The notes: generated by a model from the sequence alone, not told the origin. Numbered from the stretch's first letter, positions 45,363-53,836 are shown. The stretch: 64,000 nucleotides of DNA from Bacteroides congonensis (GCF_900130125.1 NZ_FQXY01000009.1:310001-374000), one strand, 5' to 3'. A program made the numbers and translations.

Positions 45363-45422
45363 TTCTTGTATGTAGTAGCCAACTATAGGGAACAGGTTGG
45401 CAAGATTAAATTTATATCAATT

Positions 45423-45791
45423 ATGAGAACATTGAGATTTATTGGAACGACCTTGTTAATGGTTGTGTTGTGTTTGAACTTTACCGCTTGTGGTGATGAT
45501 GACGATGATGACCCGTCTAATCCATTGGTTGGAGTATGGCAGAACGATGATGAAGGCGAACATTTAAGGTGGACCTTCCGAAATGACGGAAGCGGAGAAG
45601 AGCATTTATTTTATGACGATGATAGTGAATCATACACATATCAGTTTACTTACATCTATGATAGTAAATCCAGTACATTAATAATAAACTATGACGATGA
45701 TGATACCGACAAATACACTATCAACATTAATGGCAATACTATGACAGCCAAGAATGAGTATGGTACAGAAATTACTTATAAGAAGAAATGA
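45423..45791 (+). CDS. Small acidic lipoprotein, lipocalin-like (first of tandem pair)
   Basis: 122 aa from the ATG at 45423. Signal peptide with lipobox LNFTACGDDDDDD; the acidic run right after Cys fits Bacteroides lipoproteins destined for the outer membrane. The remaining domain (NPLVGVWQNDDEGEHLRWTF, YTYQFTYIYDSKSSTLIINY, TININGNTMTAKNEYG) has the GxW start and strand alternation of lipocalin-like DUFs. Preceded by the structured RNA and followed after 19 nt by a paralogue. Role unknown. Confidence 0.8.
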   Translation: MRTLRFIGTTLLMVVLCLNFTACGDDDDDDPSNPLVGVWQNDDEGEHLRWTFRNDGSGEEHLFYDDDSESYTYQFTYIYDSKSSTLIINYDDDDTDKYTININGNTMTAKNEYGTEITYKKK

Positions 45792-45810
45792 GTATTGAAT
45801 CTAATAGATT

Positions 45811-46227
45811 ATGATAATGAAGACATTAAGATTTATTGGTATGGCTTTAGTAGCCATTATTATGAGTGTGAACTTTGTAGCTTGTGGTGATGATGATGAC
45901 GACAAGAGTGGTGATGCTGCCAATTTCATAGGCAAGTGGAAGATTGAAAAGACAAATTACGAAGGTGAAACAGAAGAATGGGATGGTTATCCATACCTTG
46001 TGGTAACAGCTTCTAACTTCTATTTTACAGATGAAGCAGGAGCAACTAAATCTGACCATTCGACTTATACCTATGACGCAAAGAATAAGGTTATTAATGC
46101 CAAGTATGTAAATGGTGGAGAATCTTATACTATCAAGGTCGTTAAACTGACTGATACAGAATTCCAATGGCAATGGGACGAAGATGATAATAACCAATGG
46201 ACTACCTTCTACTGTAAGAAGGTATAA
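45811..46227 (+). CDS. Small acidic lipoprotein, lipocalin-like (second of tandem pair)
   Basis: 138 aa. The signal peptide (MKTLRFIGMALVAIIMSVNF, lipobox FVACGDDDDD) is almost the same as that of the first lipoprotein, but the mature domain differs (NFIGKWKIEKTNYEGETEEW, YLVVTASNFYF, TYTYDAKNKVINAKY). An ATG two codons in (45817) would also serve. The pair probably arose by duplication followed by divergence of the mature parts. Ends at a bidirectional terminator. Confidence 0.8.
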   Translation: MIMKTLRFIGMALVAIIMSVNFVACGDDDDDKSGDAANFIGKWKIEKTNYEGETEEWDGYPYLVVTASNFYFTDEAGATKSDHSTYTYDAKNKVINAKYVNGGESYTIKVVKLTDTEFQWQWDEDDNNQWTTFYCKKV

Positions 46228-46249
46228 CAAGAATCTTCAATAAAGACGA

Positions 46250-46284
46250 AAGGCAGCATTGAAGTAACATTCACTTGCTGCCTT
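46250..46284. terminator. Terminator shared by lipoprotein operon and facing small gene
   Basis: AAGGCAGCA (46250-46258) pairs with TGCTGCCTT (46276-46284). Confidence 0.75.
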
Positions 46285-46289
46285 ATTAA

Positions 46290-46463
46290 TTACCTCCTTC
46301 TCTTCTTAACTAATTTATGCTTATCCTTCTTAGCTGAATTTGAGAATAGTTGTTCTAACATTTCCCTTGTAATAGGTAAGTATGTTACTTCTGTGAGTTT
46401 GGTTTCTTTAATCTCTTGTGGTAAATAATGAATTGTGTTATTCCTCTTTGGTGTTACTTGCAT
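46290..46463 (-). CDS. Small basic protein, 57 aa
   Basis: Minus-strand frame from ATG (46463-46461) to TAA (46292-46290), with GGAGG-like purines only at its 3' end. The product starts MQVTPKRNNTIHYLPQEIKE, continues with VTYLPITREMLEQLF and ends in a strongly basic tail (KKDKHKLVKKRRR). No domain is recognised; the tail suggests nucleic-acid binding. The region 46464-46732 upstream holds no gene. Confidence 0.45.
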   Translation of the reverse strand: MQVTPKRNNTIHYLPQEIKETKLTEVTYLPITREMLEQLFSNSAKKDKHKLVKKRRR

Positions 46464-46732
46464 ATTTGTGTAGCAATAAATAGGTTGGTAATTGATTTAT
46501 CTACAGTAAAGGTACTAAGAAGCAGGGGAAGAACATAATACAAGGAGCGAAGTTTTAAATATTGCAGGGCAGGCATATTTAAATACCACTATTCCAAAGT
46601 TTGTAAGGCTGTAAACAAGGAATAGGTGATTAAGCTATTATTGAATGTAGATAATTACCATAGCATTACTAATACTACCTTTTATTGCAGAATATATTAA
46701 TATAATCCCCCTGTCTATGAAGGGTTGAATAG

Positions 46733-46762
46733 TTGCATTATAAGTATAATTCATTACCTTTG
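46733..46762 (+). promoter_or_regulatory. Bacteroides promoter facing the right att site
   Basis: TTG (46733-46735), 19-bp spacer, TACCTTTG (46755-46762). Transcription would start near 46769 and run through the arm-type repeat and the tRNA-like sequence to the terminator at 47011. In the excised circle it would read on into the integrase gene. Confidence 0.75.
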
Positions 46763-46830
46763 CAGCGTGGATGAAGTCCGCAAAGAGATTATTAATTTAA
46801 TTATTAACCATTCTTGGATTTAACTTAGAA

Positions 46831-46852
46831 GTTCAACCAAGAGTTCAACCAT
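46831..46852 (+). repeat. Right arm-type direct repeat
   Basis: Identical 22 bases to 36689-36710: AGTTCAACCA twice, separated by AG. Lies 96 bp inside the right core repeat. Confidence 0.75.
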
Positions 46853-46894
46853 AGATTCTATAAGGAAATCTGTTATTAAAGATAACTATTATAA

Positions 46895-47002
46895 GCGGTT
46901 ATAGCTCAGTTGGTTGCCTGCGAAGCCGAAGGCTTTGAAGGCTTTAGAGAGCACTAGCTTCCCAAGCTGGGGGTCGCGAGTTCGAGCCTCGTTTACCGCT
47001 CG
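46895..47002 (+). pseudogene. tRNA-Gly-like sequence with D-loop insertion at attR
   Basis: The 5' part GCGGTTATAGCTCAGTTGG (46895 on) is a tRNA 5' half with one acceptor-stem mismatch against TTACCGC. About 32 extra bases (46916-46947) interrupt the D-loop and can form the hairpin AAGCC-GAA-GGCTT; they contain the tandem repeat GAAGGCTTT x2. From 46948 the sequence is the 54-bp core (anticodon stem-loop, T-arm, acceptor 3' strand) with no CCA. The 5' part and insert belong to the element, the 3' end to the chromosome. Probably not a working tRNA. Confidence 0.8.
46948..47001 (+). repeat. attR core (54-bp direct repeat)
   Basis: Perfect copy of 36550-36603; the match ends at 47001 (C) and the next base differs (G instead of C of the CCA). 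Confidence 0.92.
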
Positions 47003-47010
47003 TTTGAAAA

Positions 47011-47046
47011 TCAGGCAGTTAACTTATGCATACTGTCTGATTTTTT
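47011..47046 (+). terminator. Original chromosomal tRNA terminator
   Basis: TCAGGCAGT (47011-47019) pairs with ACTGTCTGA (47032-47040, one G-U) before TTTTTT. Similar in layout to the element-borne terminator at 36612. Confidence 0.85.
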
Positions 47047-47093
47047 GTTTATTATAATATACAGTTGAGATATAAAGAAAATAATGTATGAAG

Positions 47094-47127
47094 AATGAGC
47101 GCAGTTCGCTCATTTTTCGTATTTTTG
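47094..47127 (+). promoter_or_regulatory. Hairpin and -7 box upstream of proS
   Basis: A stem AATGAGCG/CGCTCATT (47094-47101 with 47107-47114) ends in T's and is followed by TATTTTTG (47120-47127), a -7 box 43 bp before the proS ATG. The -33 region overlaps the hairpin and is not clear. Confidence 0.5.
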
Positions 47128-47170
47128 CACCCTGTTTTAACACCCGAAAAAATTTAAATAGAAGAATATA

Positions 47171-48664
47171 ATGGCAAAAGAACTGAAAGACCTTACCAAA
47201 CGTAGTGAAAACTACTCACAGTGGTACAACGATTTGGTGGTAAAAGCTGATTTGGCAGAGCAGTCTGCCGTACGCGGATGTATGGTGATTAAGCCTTACG
47301 GATACGCTATTTGGGAGAAAATGCAACGTCAACTGGATGACATGTTCAAAGAGACAGGACACGTAAACGCATATTTCCCGTTATTAATCCCGAAATCATT
47401 CCTGAGCCGCGAAGCAGAGCATGTGGAAGGCTTCGCAAAAGAGTGTGCCGTAGTAACACACTATCGTCTGAAAAATGCGGAAGATGGTTCGGGCGTAGTA
47501 GTAGACCCTGCTGCTAAATTAGAAGAAGAATTAATTATCCGTCCGACATCGGAAACGATCATTTGGAACACTTATAAGAACTGGATTCAGTCATACCGTG
47601 ACCTGCCCATCCTTTGCAATCAATGGGCGAACGTTTTCCGTTGGGAGATGCGTACCCGTTTGTTCCTGCGTACTGCTGAATTCTTGTGGCAGGAAGGACA
47701 TACCGCTCACGCTACCCGTGAAGAAGCGGAAGAAGAAGCTATCAGAATGTTGAATGTGTATGGTGACTTTGCTGAAAAATATATGGCCGTTCCGGTAGTA
47801 AAAGGTGTAAAATCAGCTAACGAACGTTTTGCCGGCGCACTTGATACTTACACAATCGAAGCGATGATGCAGGATGGAAAAGCATTGCAAAGTGGTACTT
47901 CCCACTTCTTGGGACAGAACTTCGCAAAAGCATTCGACGTTCAGTTTGTTAATAAAGAAAACAAGTTGGAGTATGTTTGGGCTACTTCATGGGGTGTTTC
48001 CACTCGTTTGATGGGTGCATTGATTATGACTCACTCTGACGATAACGGTTTGGTATTACCGCCGCATTTGGCTCCGATTCAGGTAGTCATCGTTCCTATC
48101 TATAAGAACGATGACCAACTGAAACAGATTGACGCTAAAGTAGAAGGTATTGTCGCTAAATTGAAAGCATTGGGCATCTCAGTGAAATATGATAATGCAG
48201 ACAATAAGCGTCCGGGCTTCAAATTTGCGGATTATGAATTGAAGGGTGTTCCTGTTCGTTTGGTAATGGGTGGCCGTGACCTCGAGAACAATACGATGGA
48301 AGTGATGCGCCGCGATACGCTGGAAAAAGAAACTATTACGTGCGACGGTATCGAGACATACGTTCAGAACTTGCTTGAAGAAATGCAGGCAAATATCTAC
48401 AAGAAAGCATTAGACTATCGTAACTCCAAGATTACGACAGTAGATACCTACGACGAATTCAAAGAAAAAATCGAAGAAGGCGGATTTATTCTTGCTCACT
48501 GGGACGGAACTACCGAAACAGAAGAAAAGATTAAAGAAGATACAAAAGCTACTATCCGTTGTATCCCGTTCGACTCCTTTGTTCCGGGTGACAAGGAACC
48601 GGGTAAATGTATGGTTACAGGTAAACCTTCTGCTTGCCGTGTAGTATTCGCACGTTCTTATTAA
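47171..48664 (+). CDS. proS: Prolyl-tRNA synthetase (type 3, archaeal/eukaryotic-like)
   Basis: 497 aa class II aminoacyl-tRNA synthetase that charges tRNA-Pro. Class II motif 2 is [20 protein letters not shown], with the proline-specific TAEF and [10 protein letters not shown] segments. The anticodon-binding domain spans about residues 300-400, and a zinc-binding-like C-terminal domain ends in the conserved C-terminal Tyr (CRVVFARSY). No editing (INS) insertion is present, as in type 3 enzymes that Bacteroidetes use. Preceded by tRNA genes/attR and followed by a terminator; single gene. Confidence 0.97.
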   Translation: MAKELKDLTKRSENYSQWYNDLVVKADLAEQSAVRGCMVIKPYGYAIWEKMQRQLDDMFKETGHVNAYFPLLIPKSFLSREAEHVEGFAKECAVVTHYRLKNAEDGSGVVVDPAAKLEEELIIRPTSETIIWNTYKNWIQSYRDLPILCNQWANVFRWEMRTRLFLRTAEFLWQEGHTAHATREEAEEEAIRMLNVYGDFAEKYMAVPVVKGVKSANERFAGALDTYTIEAMMQDGKALQSGTSHFLGQNFAKAFDVQFVNKENKLEYVWATSWGVSTRLMGALIMTHSDDNGLVLPPHLAPIQVVIVPIYKNDDQLKQIDAKVEGIVAKLKALGISVKYDNADNKRPGFKFADYELKGVPVRLVMGGRDLENNTMEVMRRDTLEKETITCDGIETYVQNLLEEMQANIYKKALDYRNSKITTVDTYDEFKEKIEEGGFILAHWDGTTETEEKIKEDTKATIRCIPFDSFVPGDKEPGKCMVTGKPSACRVVFARSY

Positions 48665-48693
48665 GCTTATAGAAAGTAAATCTGATAGAATCA

Positions 48694-48730
48694 AAAGTCG
48701 GGAATCAGTAATGGTTTCCGACTTTTTTTA
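48694..48730 (+). terminator. Terminator after proS
   Basis: AAAGTCGG (48694-48701) and CCGACTTT (48718-48725) plus T-run. Confidence 0.9.
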
Positions 48731-48802
48731 TGCCCATTTCAGTTTTATTTCAGAAATATCCCTTTTCTTTGTAATGCATTTATAAAGAAAGGAGAAAGAA
48801 CA

Positions 48803-49480
48803 ATGAAGATATTGATTGTAGAAGACGAGCCGTCGTTAAGGGAACTGATCCAATGTTCACTTGAAAAAGAACGTTATGTTGTGGAAACAGCGGGCGACTT
48901 CAATTCAGCGTTACGTAAAATTGAGGATTACGACTATGATTGTATCTTGCTGGATATTATGCTGCCGGATGGAAGCGGGCTTGACCTTCTCGAACGATTG
49001 AAAGCTCTCCATAAACGGGAAAACGTGATTATCATTTCTGCAAAGGATTCTTTAGAAGATAAAGTCTTGGGGCTTGAGCTCGGAGCGGATGATTACTTAC
49101 CGAAACCATTTCATTTGGTGGAACTGAATGCCCGGATAAAAAGCGTGATCCGTCGTCATCAACAGGATGGAGAGATTGATATTCGTCAGGGAAATGTCCG
49201 GATAGAACCGGATAAATTCCGTGTATTCGTTAATGACCGCGAACTGGAATTGAACAGAAAGGAATATGATATTCTGCTATACTTCATTAACCGTCCCGGA
49301 AGATTAATCAATAAAAATACATTGGCCGAATCTGTGTGGGGAGATCATATTGATCAGGTAGATAATTTCGACTTCATATATGCCCAAATCAAGAATCTAC
49401 GCAAAAAGCTCAAAGATTCGGGCGCAACCCTTGAAATAAAAGCAGTCTACGGATTCGGATATAAATTGATTGTTGAATAA
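48803..49480 (+). CDS. OmpR/PhoB-family response regulator
   Basis: 225 aa. Receiver: acidic pair in VEDEPSLRELIQ, phospho-Asp in DCILLDIMLPDGSG, Thr/Ser in IIISAKD, Lys in LPKPFHL. The winged-helix DNA-binding domain has ELELNRKEYDILLYFINRPG, NTLAESVWGDH and the ending VYGFGYKLIVE. A purine-rich ribosome-binding stretch (GGAGAAAG) precedes the ATG. It is directly followed by its sensor kinase. The ABC/NEW3 and PepSY genes nearby are plausible targets because such groupings recur in Bacteroides. Confidence 0.95.
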   Translation: MKILIVEDEPSLRELIQCSLEKERYVVETAGDFNSALRKIEDYDYDCILLDIMLPDGSGLDLLERLKALHKRENVIIISAKDSLEDKVLGLELGADDYLPKPFHLVELNARIKSVIRRHQQDGEIDIRQGNVRIEPDKFRVFVNDRELELNRKEYDILLYFINRPGRLINKNTLAESVWGDHIDQVDNFDFIYAQIKNLRKKLKDSGATLEIKAVYGFGYKLIVE

Positions 49481-49496
49481 AAAGAGACTATCATCC

Positions 49497-50768
49497 ATGA
49501 AATTAATATATTACATCATTCTCCGTATCACTCTTGCTCTGACTCTTATCTTGACTGTCTGGGCTGTTTTCTTTTATGTCACGATGATTGACGAAGTGAA
49601 TGATGAAGTGGATGATGCCTTGGAAGACTATTCGGAAACAATTATTATCCGTGCGTTGGCAGGCGAGGAACTACCCTCCAAGACTAACGGTTCCAACAAT
49701 CAGTATTATATGACGGAAGTAAGTAAGGAATATGCGGAAAGTCAGGAAGATATTCAGTACAAGGACTCCATGGTATATATTGAAGAAAAAGGAGAAACCG
49801 AACCGGCACGCATTCTTACCACAATCTTTCAGGATGATGAAGGACGATACCATGAACTGACAGTCTCTACTCCCAGTATCGAAAAAGATGATTTGAAAGA
49901 TGCTATTCAGGTATGGATTATTTTTCTGTATGTGGCTTTACTATTCTGTATTATTATAATTTCGGTGTGGGTATTCTATCGGAACATGCGCCCGCTGTAT
50001 GTACTTCTTCATTGGTTGGACAATTATCAAACCGGGAAAAAAAATGAACCGTTGAACAATAATACCCAAATTACAGAATTTAGGAAATTGAATGATGCCG
50101 CTACCCGTTATGTAGAACGTACAGAACAGATGTTTGAACAGCAAAAACAGTTTATAGGGAATGCTTCGCATGAGATACAGACTCCGCTTGCCATCTGCCG
50201 CAACCGATTGGAAATGCTGATGGAAGATGATTCATTATCAGAAAAGCAACTGGAAGAATTGATAAAAACACATCAGACCTTGGAGTACATTACCAAACTG
50301 AATAAATCCCTGCTATTACTTACTAAGATAGATAATGGTCAGTTTACCGATGCTAAACAGTTGGAATTTAATATACTTCTCAAACAGTACTTGCAAGACT
50401 ATAAAGAAGTGTATAACTATCGCAATATAGAAACTTGCATTGAAGAACAAGATATTTTCAATGTTACAATGAATGAATCCCTGGCGGTGGCTTTACTGAC
50501 AAATCTTCTAAAGAATGCTTTTGTGCATAATGTAGATAGGGGACATATCCGAATAGTTGTGACTAAAAACAATATAACTTTCCGGAATACAGGAGTAGAG
50601 CATCCGTTGGACAAGGAACATATCTTTGAGCGTTTCTATCAAGGTGCCAAGAAGGAAGGTTCTACCGGATTGGGATTGGCAATAGCCGAATCCATCTGTC
50701 GCTTGCAGCATCTTACCCTACGGTATTACTACGAACAGGGAGAACATTGCTTTGAGATTTCTAAATAG
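49497..50768 (+). CDS. Two-component sensor histidine kinase
   Basis: 423 aa from the ATG at 49497; an earlier TTG in the frame overlaps the regulator stop. TM1 (residues about 8-28), an acidic periplasmic domain (about 30-140, with runs such as DEVNDEVDDALEDYSE), TM2 (about 143-165), then HisKA with GNASHEIQTPLAICRNRLEM, HATPase with LLTNLLKNAFVHN and GSTGLGLAIAESI. No HAMP-like or PAS domain is clear. The acidic sensor domain could bind cations or cationic peptides (inference). Ends at a bidirectional terminator. Confidence 0.94.
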   Translation: MKLIYYIILRITLALTLILTVWAVFFYVTMIDEVNDEVDDALEDYSETIIIRALAGEELPSKTNGSNNQYYMTEVSKEYAESQEDIQYKDSMVYIEEKGETEPARILTTIFQDDEGRYHELTVSTPSIEKDDLKDAIQVWIIFLYVALLFCIIIISVWVFYRNMRPLYVLLHWLDNYQTGKKNEPLNNNTQITEFRKLNDAATRYVERTEQMFEQQKQFIGNASHEIQTPLAICRNRLEMLMEDDSLSEKQLEELIKTHQTLEYITKLNKSLLLLTKIDNGQFTDAKQLEFNILLKQYLQDYKEVYNYRNIETCIEEQDIFNVTMNESLAVALLTNLLKNAFVHNVDRGHIRIVVTKNNITFRNTGVEHPLDKEHIFERFYQGAKKEGSTGLGLAIAESICRLQHLTLRYYYEQGEHCFEISK

Positions 50769-50793
50769 GACTTGATTCTCTCCATAAAAGAAT

Positions 50794-50840
50794 CCCCTTA
50801 TTTAAATCATATTGCAGATAAGCGTGATTTAAACAAGGGG
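50794..50840. terminator. Bidirectional terminator between kinase and ABC operon
   Basis: A 16-bp stem (50794-50809 with 50825-50840, one mismatch), with CCCC/GGGG base, between the convergent genes. Confidence 0.85.
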
Positions 50841-50869
50841 AATTTCATTAGAATTAAATTGTACGATAG

Positions 50870-51826
50870 TTATCGGGAACGGATTTCCCTTCTCATAAAC
50901 ATACTATACGAAATTGCAAAACAGATAACAGTCGCTGCAATCAATCCGGTCAGTTGCGGCCAAACGACCAAAAGGCTTTGTCCTAAAGGTAGAGGACTTG
51001 GAATAGCTCCCTGTACCTGTTCCATAGTCAGTGGGCCGAGACTTCTGACAGAAGGCATCAACAATGTCGTAGTAGCTTCATTAAACAGTTCGCTCGGTGC
51101 CAGACGCATCAAACCAAGAATAAACTTCTGATAACTGATTATCTGATAAGGCGATGCCATTTCCGACGGACTCAGCCCTTTTGCCACCAAATTCACAATC
51201 ATCGTATAGAATATGCTGAAAAATAGCCATACGGCTACCGATGCCAGTGCTGAAGTAGCAGCCTGACGAAAACGAAGTGAAAACAGAATAGCCAGATTCA
51301 ACCAGAAGGCAACATAGAAAATGCTTGTTATAATGAAGAAAACAATTCTCCAGAATTCTTCTGCCGTAGGAGGAATACCAATGGCAACCAGTCCGAATCC
51401 CATTACTAAAAAGCCCAGTACAAACAGCATGATACCAATGACTATTAAAGCAGCCACGAACTTGGCATTAATAATACAATCACGATGAATAGGCTGGGAG
51501 AGCATACGGCTTAATGTTCCCTTATTCTGCTCGGAATTAACAGCATCAAAACCTAAAGCAATTCCCAACAATGGCCCCAGGAAGTTGATAAACAACACAA
51601 AAGAGGGAAGAGTCCCGTCCGATGCCGTGAATAACTTCAGGAATAGGAATGAACCGTCCGGATCATTAGGTTTTATGGCTGCACCTATATTGGTGAGCGC
51701 CGTATATAACGACCCCATACAAGTGAGTGCTATAATACCAATCAAGATAATGAAACGCCAACTCTTGACATGATCGGCAATTTCTTTGTTGACGATAACC
51801 CAAAAAGGATGATTGACTTTATTCAT
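50870..51826 (-). CDS. ABC-2-type permease
   Basis: 318 aa with six TM helices; GCLLGIALGFDAVNSEQNKG-like region reads FLGPLLGIALGFDAVNSEQN then GTLSRMLSQPIHRD, a strong NatB/ABC-2 permease signature. The start at 51826 overlaps the ATPase stop by 8 nt. Partner of the ATPase and of the NEW3 protein upstream. Large loop (about residues 225-280) faces the periplasm. Confidence 0.9.
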   Translation of the reverse strand: MNKVNHPFWVIVNKEIADHVKSWRFIILIGIIALTCMGSLYTALTNIGAAIKPNDPDGSFLFLKLFTASDGTLPSFVLFINFLGPLLGIALGFDAVNSEQNKGTLSRMLSQPIHRDCIINAKFVAALIVIGIMLFVLGFLVMGFGLVAIGIPPTAEEFWRIVFFIITSIFYVAFWLNLAILFSLRFRQAATSALASVAVWLFFSIFYTMIVNLVAKGLSPSEMASPYQIISYQKFILGLMRLAPSELFNEATTTLLMPSVRSLGPLTMEQVQGAIPSPLPLGQSLLVVWPQLTGLIAATVICFAISYSMFMRREIRSR

Positions 51827-52562
51827 GTCTTTCTCCTCCTTCCTCAAAATAATGGTTATAAATATCAGACAATTCCTGTTTCTTTTCTTTCAGTTCTGCC
51901 ATATCAATCAAAGCCAGTAATTTGCCGCTACTGAACAACCCCACCCGGTCACAAACTTTCTGTACCTGATCCAAATGATGGGACGAAAACAGCACAGTCA
52001 AGCCCTCTTTTTTGCTTAACCAATGAATCAATTCGATAAACTCCTGAACACCCGCATGGTCAATACCTGAAGTCGGTTCGTCCAAAATAATAATTTCCGG
52101 ATTCTTTATTAGTACGTCGGCAAGCCCCAGACGCTGTCTCATTCCCCGGGAATATTTTCCGGTCTTTTTCTTCAACTGGTCTTCAAGGCCTACACGCTTC
52201 ATCAACTCCATTGCTTTTTCTTTTGCTTCCCCATCAGGAATACCATTCAACCGGGCTGTATAGATCAGATTTTCCGGGCCTGTCATATCATCATAGAATC
52301 CTACATCTTCGGGAAGATACCCGATTTTCCTTTTCACCTCGATAGGATGTGTAGTGGAATTTATTCCACAAATTTCGACCGTTCCCGATGTGGGTTCCGT
52401 CAATCCCAACATCATTAATATAGTCGTTGATTTTCCGGCACCGTTCGGGCCTAATAATCCGAAAATTTCTCCTTTCTGAATATTCAGGCGAATATGATCT
52501 ACAGCAGTAAAGTTACCATATTGTTTGGTTAAATCGGTAAGTACGATCACTTGTTCGCCCAT
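51819..52562 (-). CDS. ABC transporter ATP-binding protein
   Basis: 247 aa. Walker A GPNGAGKST, Q-loop IGYLPEDVGFYDDM, signature YSRGMRQRLGLA (SRGMRQ in place of LSGGQ, as in NatA-type ATPases), Walker B IIILDEPTSG and H-loop FSSHH. Translationally coupled to the permease. Forms a NatAB/CcmA-like exporter together with the NEW3 protein; ligand not known. Confidence 0.95.
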   Translation of the reverse strand: MGEQVIVLTDLTKQYGNFTAVDHIRLNIQKGEIFGLLGPNGAGKSTTILMMLGLTEPTSGTVEICGINSTTHPIEVKRKIGYLPEDVGFYDDMTGPENLIYTARLNGIPDGEAKEKAMELMKRVGLEDQLKKKTGKYSRGMRQRLGLADVLIKNPEIIILDEPTSGIDHAGVQEFIELIHWLSKKEGLTVLFSSHHLDQVQKVCDRVGLFSSGKLLALIDMAELKEKKQELSDIYNHYFEEGGERHE

Positions 52563-52564
52563 AT

Positions 52565-53710
52565 TTACCTCCTTCCATATTTACGGAACAGATAGTAGAC
52601 AACACCTATGGTAGCAATAATAATAAGTACACCTACCCATCCCCATATCATTGGAGTCTTTACAGCTATCCTGAATTGCGCATCCGCGTTTACTTCAGGG
52701 GTCTTGGCCATCATGGTAGTCACATAATCGCCGGGAAGTGCTTTTTTAGAAGCTTTCAATGTAGCCGTCACAGTTGATGTTTCTCCGGCTTTTAACGCAT
52801 CAATCTTGGAAGGTTCGAAGGTCACTTCCCAGTCTGCCGGCTTATTGGCGGATAATTGGATATCTTTCAGCAATGAAGATCCTGTATTCTTGACTTCCAA
52901 CTCTATTTTCTTCACATCACCGGCTGTAACGTCTGTACTTAACAGTCCACGTGGAGTAGTCAGCTCCATTTGATAAGAGCCGGTAACAACGACTTCCAAT
53001 TCTAATTCTGCCGAAGTAGTCCCCGTGGCCGCACGTACCGGAATCTTATAACTGCCGGCTTCGACATTGGCAGGCGGAGTAACATCTATACTTACGTTTT
53101 GAGTGCTGTTTGCTTCTACCTGAGCTGAAGTGGCTTGTTTGTAATTGGGTTTAAAAATAACATTCCATCCTCTTGGCGCATTAGCCATCAATGCATATAA
53201 TTGCTGATCGGCCGTTTGGTTCTTCAAAGTAGCGCTAAAAGTAAAAGTGGATTTGGAGTTTCCCTGCATATTAGGCTGGTCGGTAGTAAACTCCGTCTGA
53301 TAAGTACCTTTCTGGGCAACAACAATGTCCAATGGAAGTTTCGTTTCTCCGGCATACACAACGAAGTGGTAATTTCCTTTATTTACTTTCAATGGAACTT
53401 CGACTTTTAAATTAAAAGTCTTTTTTTCTTTAGGAAGCACGGATAACTGACTCAGACTCCATCCACCGGATTTCATTTCATGTTTCCAACTGCTGCCTAG
53501 CCCGCTGACGGAAAGGGTTGCATTCGTCAATTCGTCAGTGTTGTTAATAAGGTCAATGCTGTAATCAATTGATGCTCCGGGTGATACGGAGATTTTTGTG
53601 TAAGGTGTGTACAATACCACGCTTTTAGAAATCGAATCATTTGCGCGTGTGTAGTTCATGGGAATCAGTCCCAGTAGAATAGCTAATAATAAGAGATAAT
53701 TTGTTCTCAT
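52565..53710 (-). CDS. NEW3-domain exported protein with C-terminal TM anchor
   Basis: 381 aa. Signal peptide (MRTNYLLLLAILLGLIPMNY, cleaved near TRAND; an ATG two codons earlier is possible), three Ig-like NEW3/alpha-galactosidase-type domains (PGASIDYSIDLINNTDELTN; STFTFSATLKNQTADQQLYA; DVKKIELEVKNTGSSLLKDI), and a C-terminal TM helix (IWGWVGVLIIIATIGVVYYL) with basic tail. It ends 2 nt before the ATPase start, a NEW3-ATPase-permease arrangement found in many bacteria. Probably a periplasmic partner of the transporter. Confidence 0.88.
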   Translation of the reverse strand: MRTNYLLLLAILLGLIPMNYTRANDSISKSVVLYTPYTKISVSPGASIDYSIDLINNTDELTNATLSVSGLGSSWKHEMKSGGWSLSQLSVLPKEKKTFNLKVEVPLKVNKGNYHFVVYAGETKLPLDIVVAQKGTYQTEFTTDQPNMQGNSKSTFTFSATLKNQTADQQLYALMANAPRGWNVIFKPNYKQATSAQVEANSTQNVSIDVTPPANVEAGSYKIPVRAATGTTSAELELEVVVTGSYQMELTTPRGLLSTDVTAGDVKKIELEVKNTGSSLLKDIQLSANKPADWEVTFEPSKIDALKAGETSTVTATLKASKKALPGDYVTTMMAKTPEVNADAQFRIAVKTPMIWGWVGVLIIIATIGVVYYLFRKYGRR

Positions 53711-53836
53711 AGTCATACAAAAGTTCTTATGGTTATTTAATATGAATATTGCCAAATCTATGGCTGCAAAAATAAGTGATGTGTTTATTAATTGCTACTA
53801 AAAGAATTATAAAGAATCTAATTCTGTGGTGAAATT

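Larger units (their letters stand above)
36550..47001. mobile_element. 10.4-kb integrative element in tRNA-Gly(CCC)
   Basis: Bounded by a 54-bp perfect direct repeat of the tRNA 3' part (36550-36603 and 46948-47001). The integrase gene lies just inside the left end. Base composition is more AT-rich than the flanks. Contents in order: tyrosine integrase, unknown 337-aa protein, ParB-like protein, small wHTH-like protein, kinase-like protein, DUF3871, two small proteins, minimal tyrosine recombinase, structured RNA, two lipoproteins, a small basic protein, arm-type repeats and a tRNA-like attR side. No relaxase, coupling protein or conjugation gene and no phage structural gene was recognised, so it would depend on a helper for transfer. 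Confidence 0.92.
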
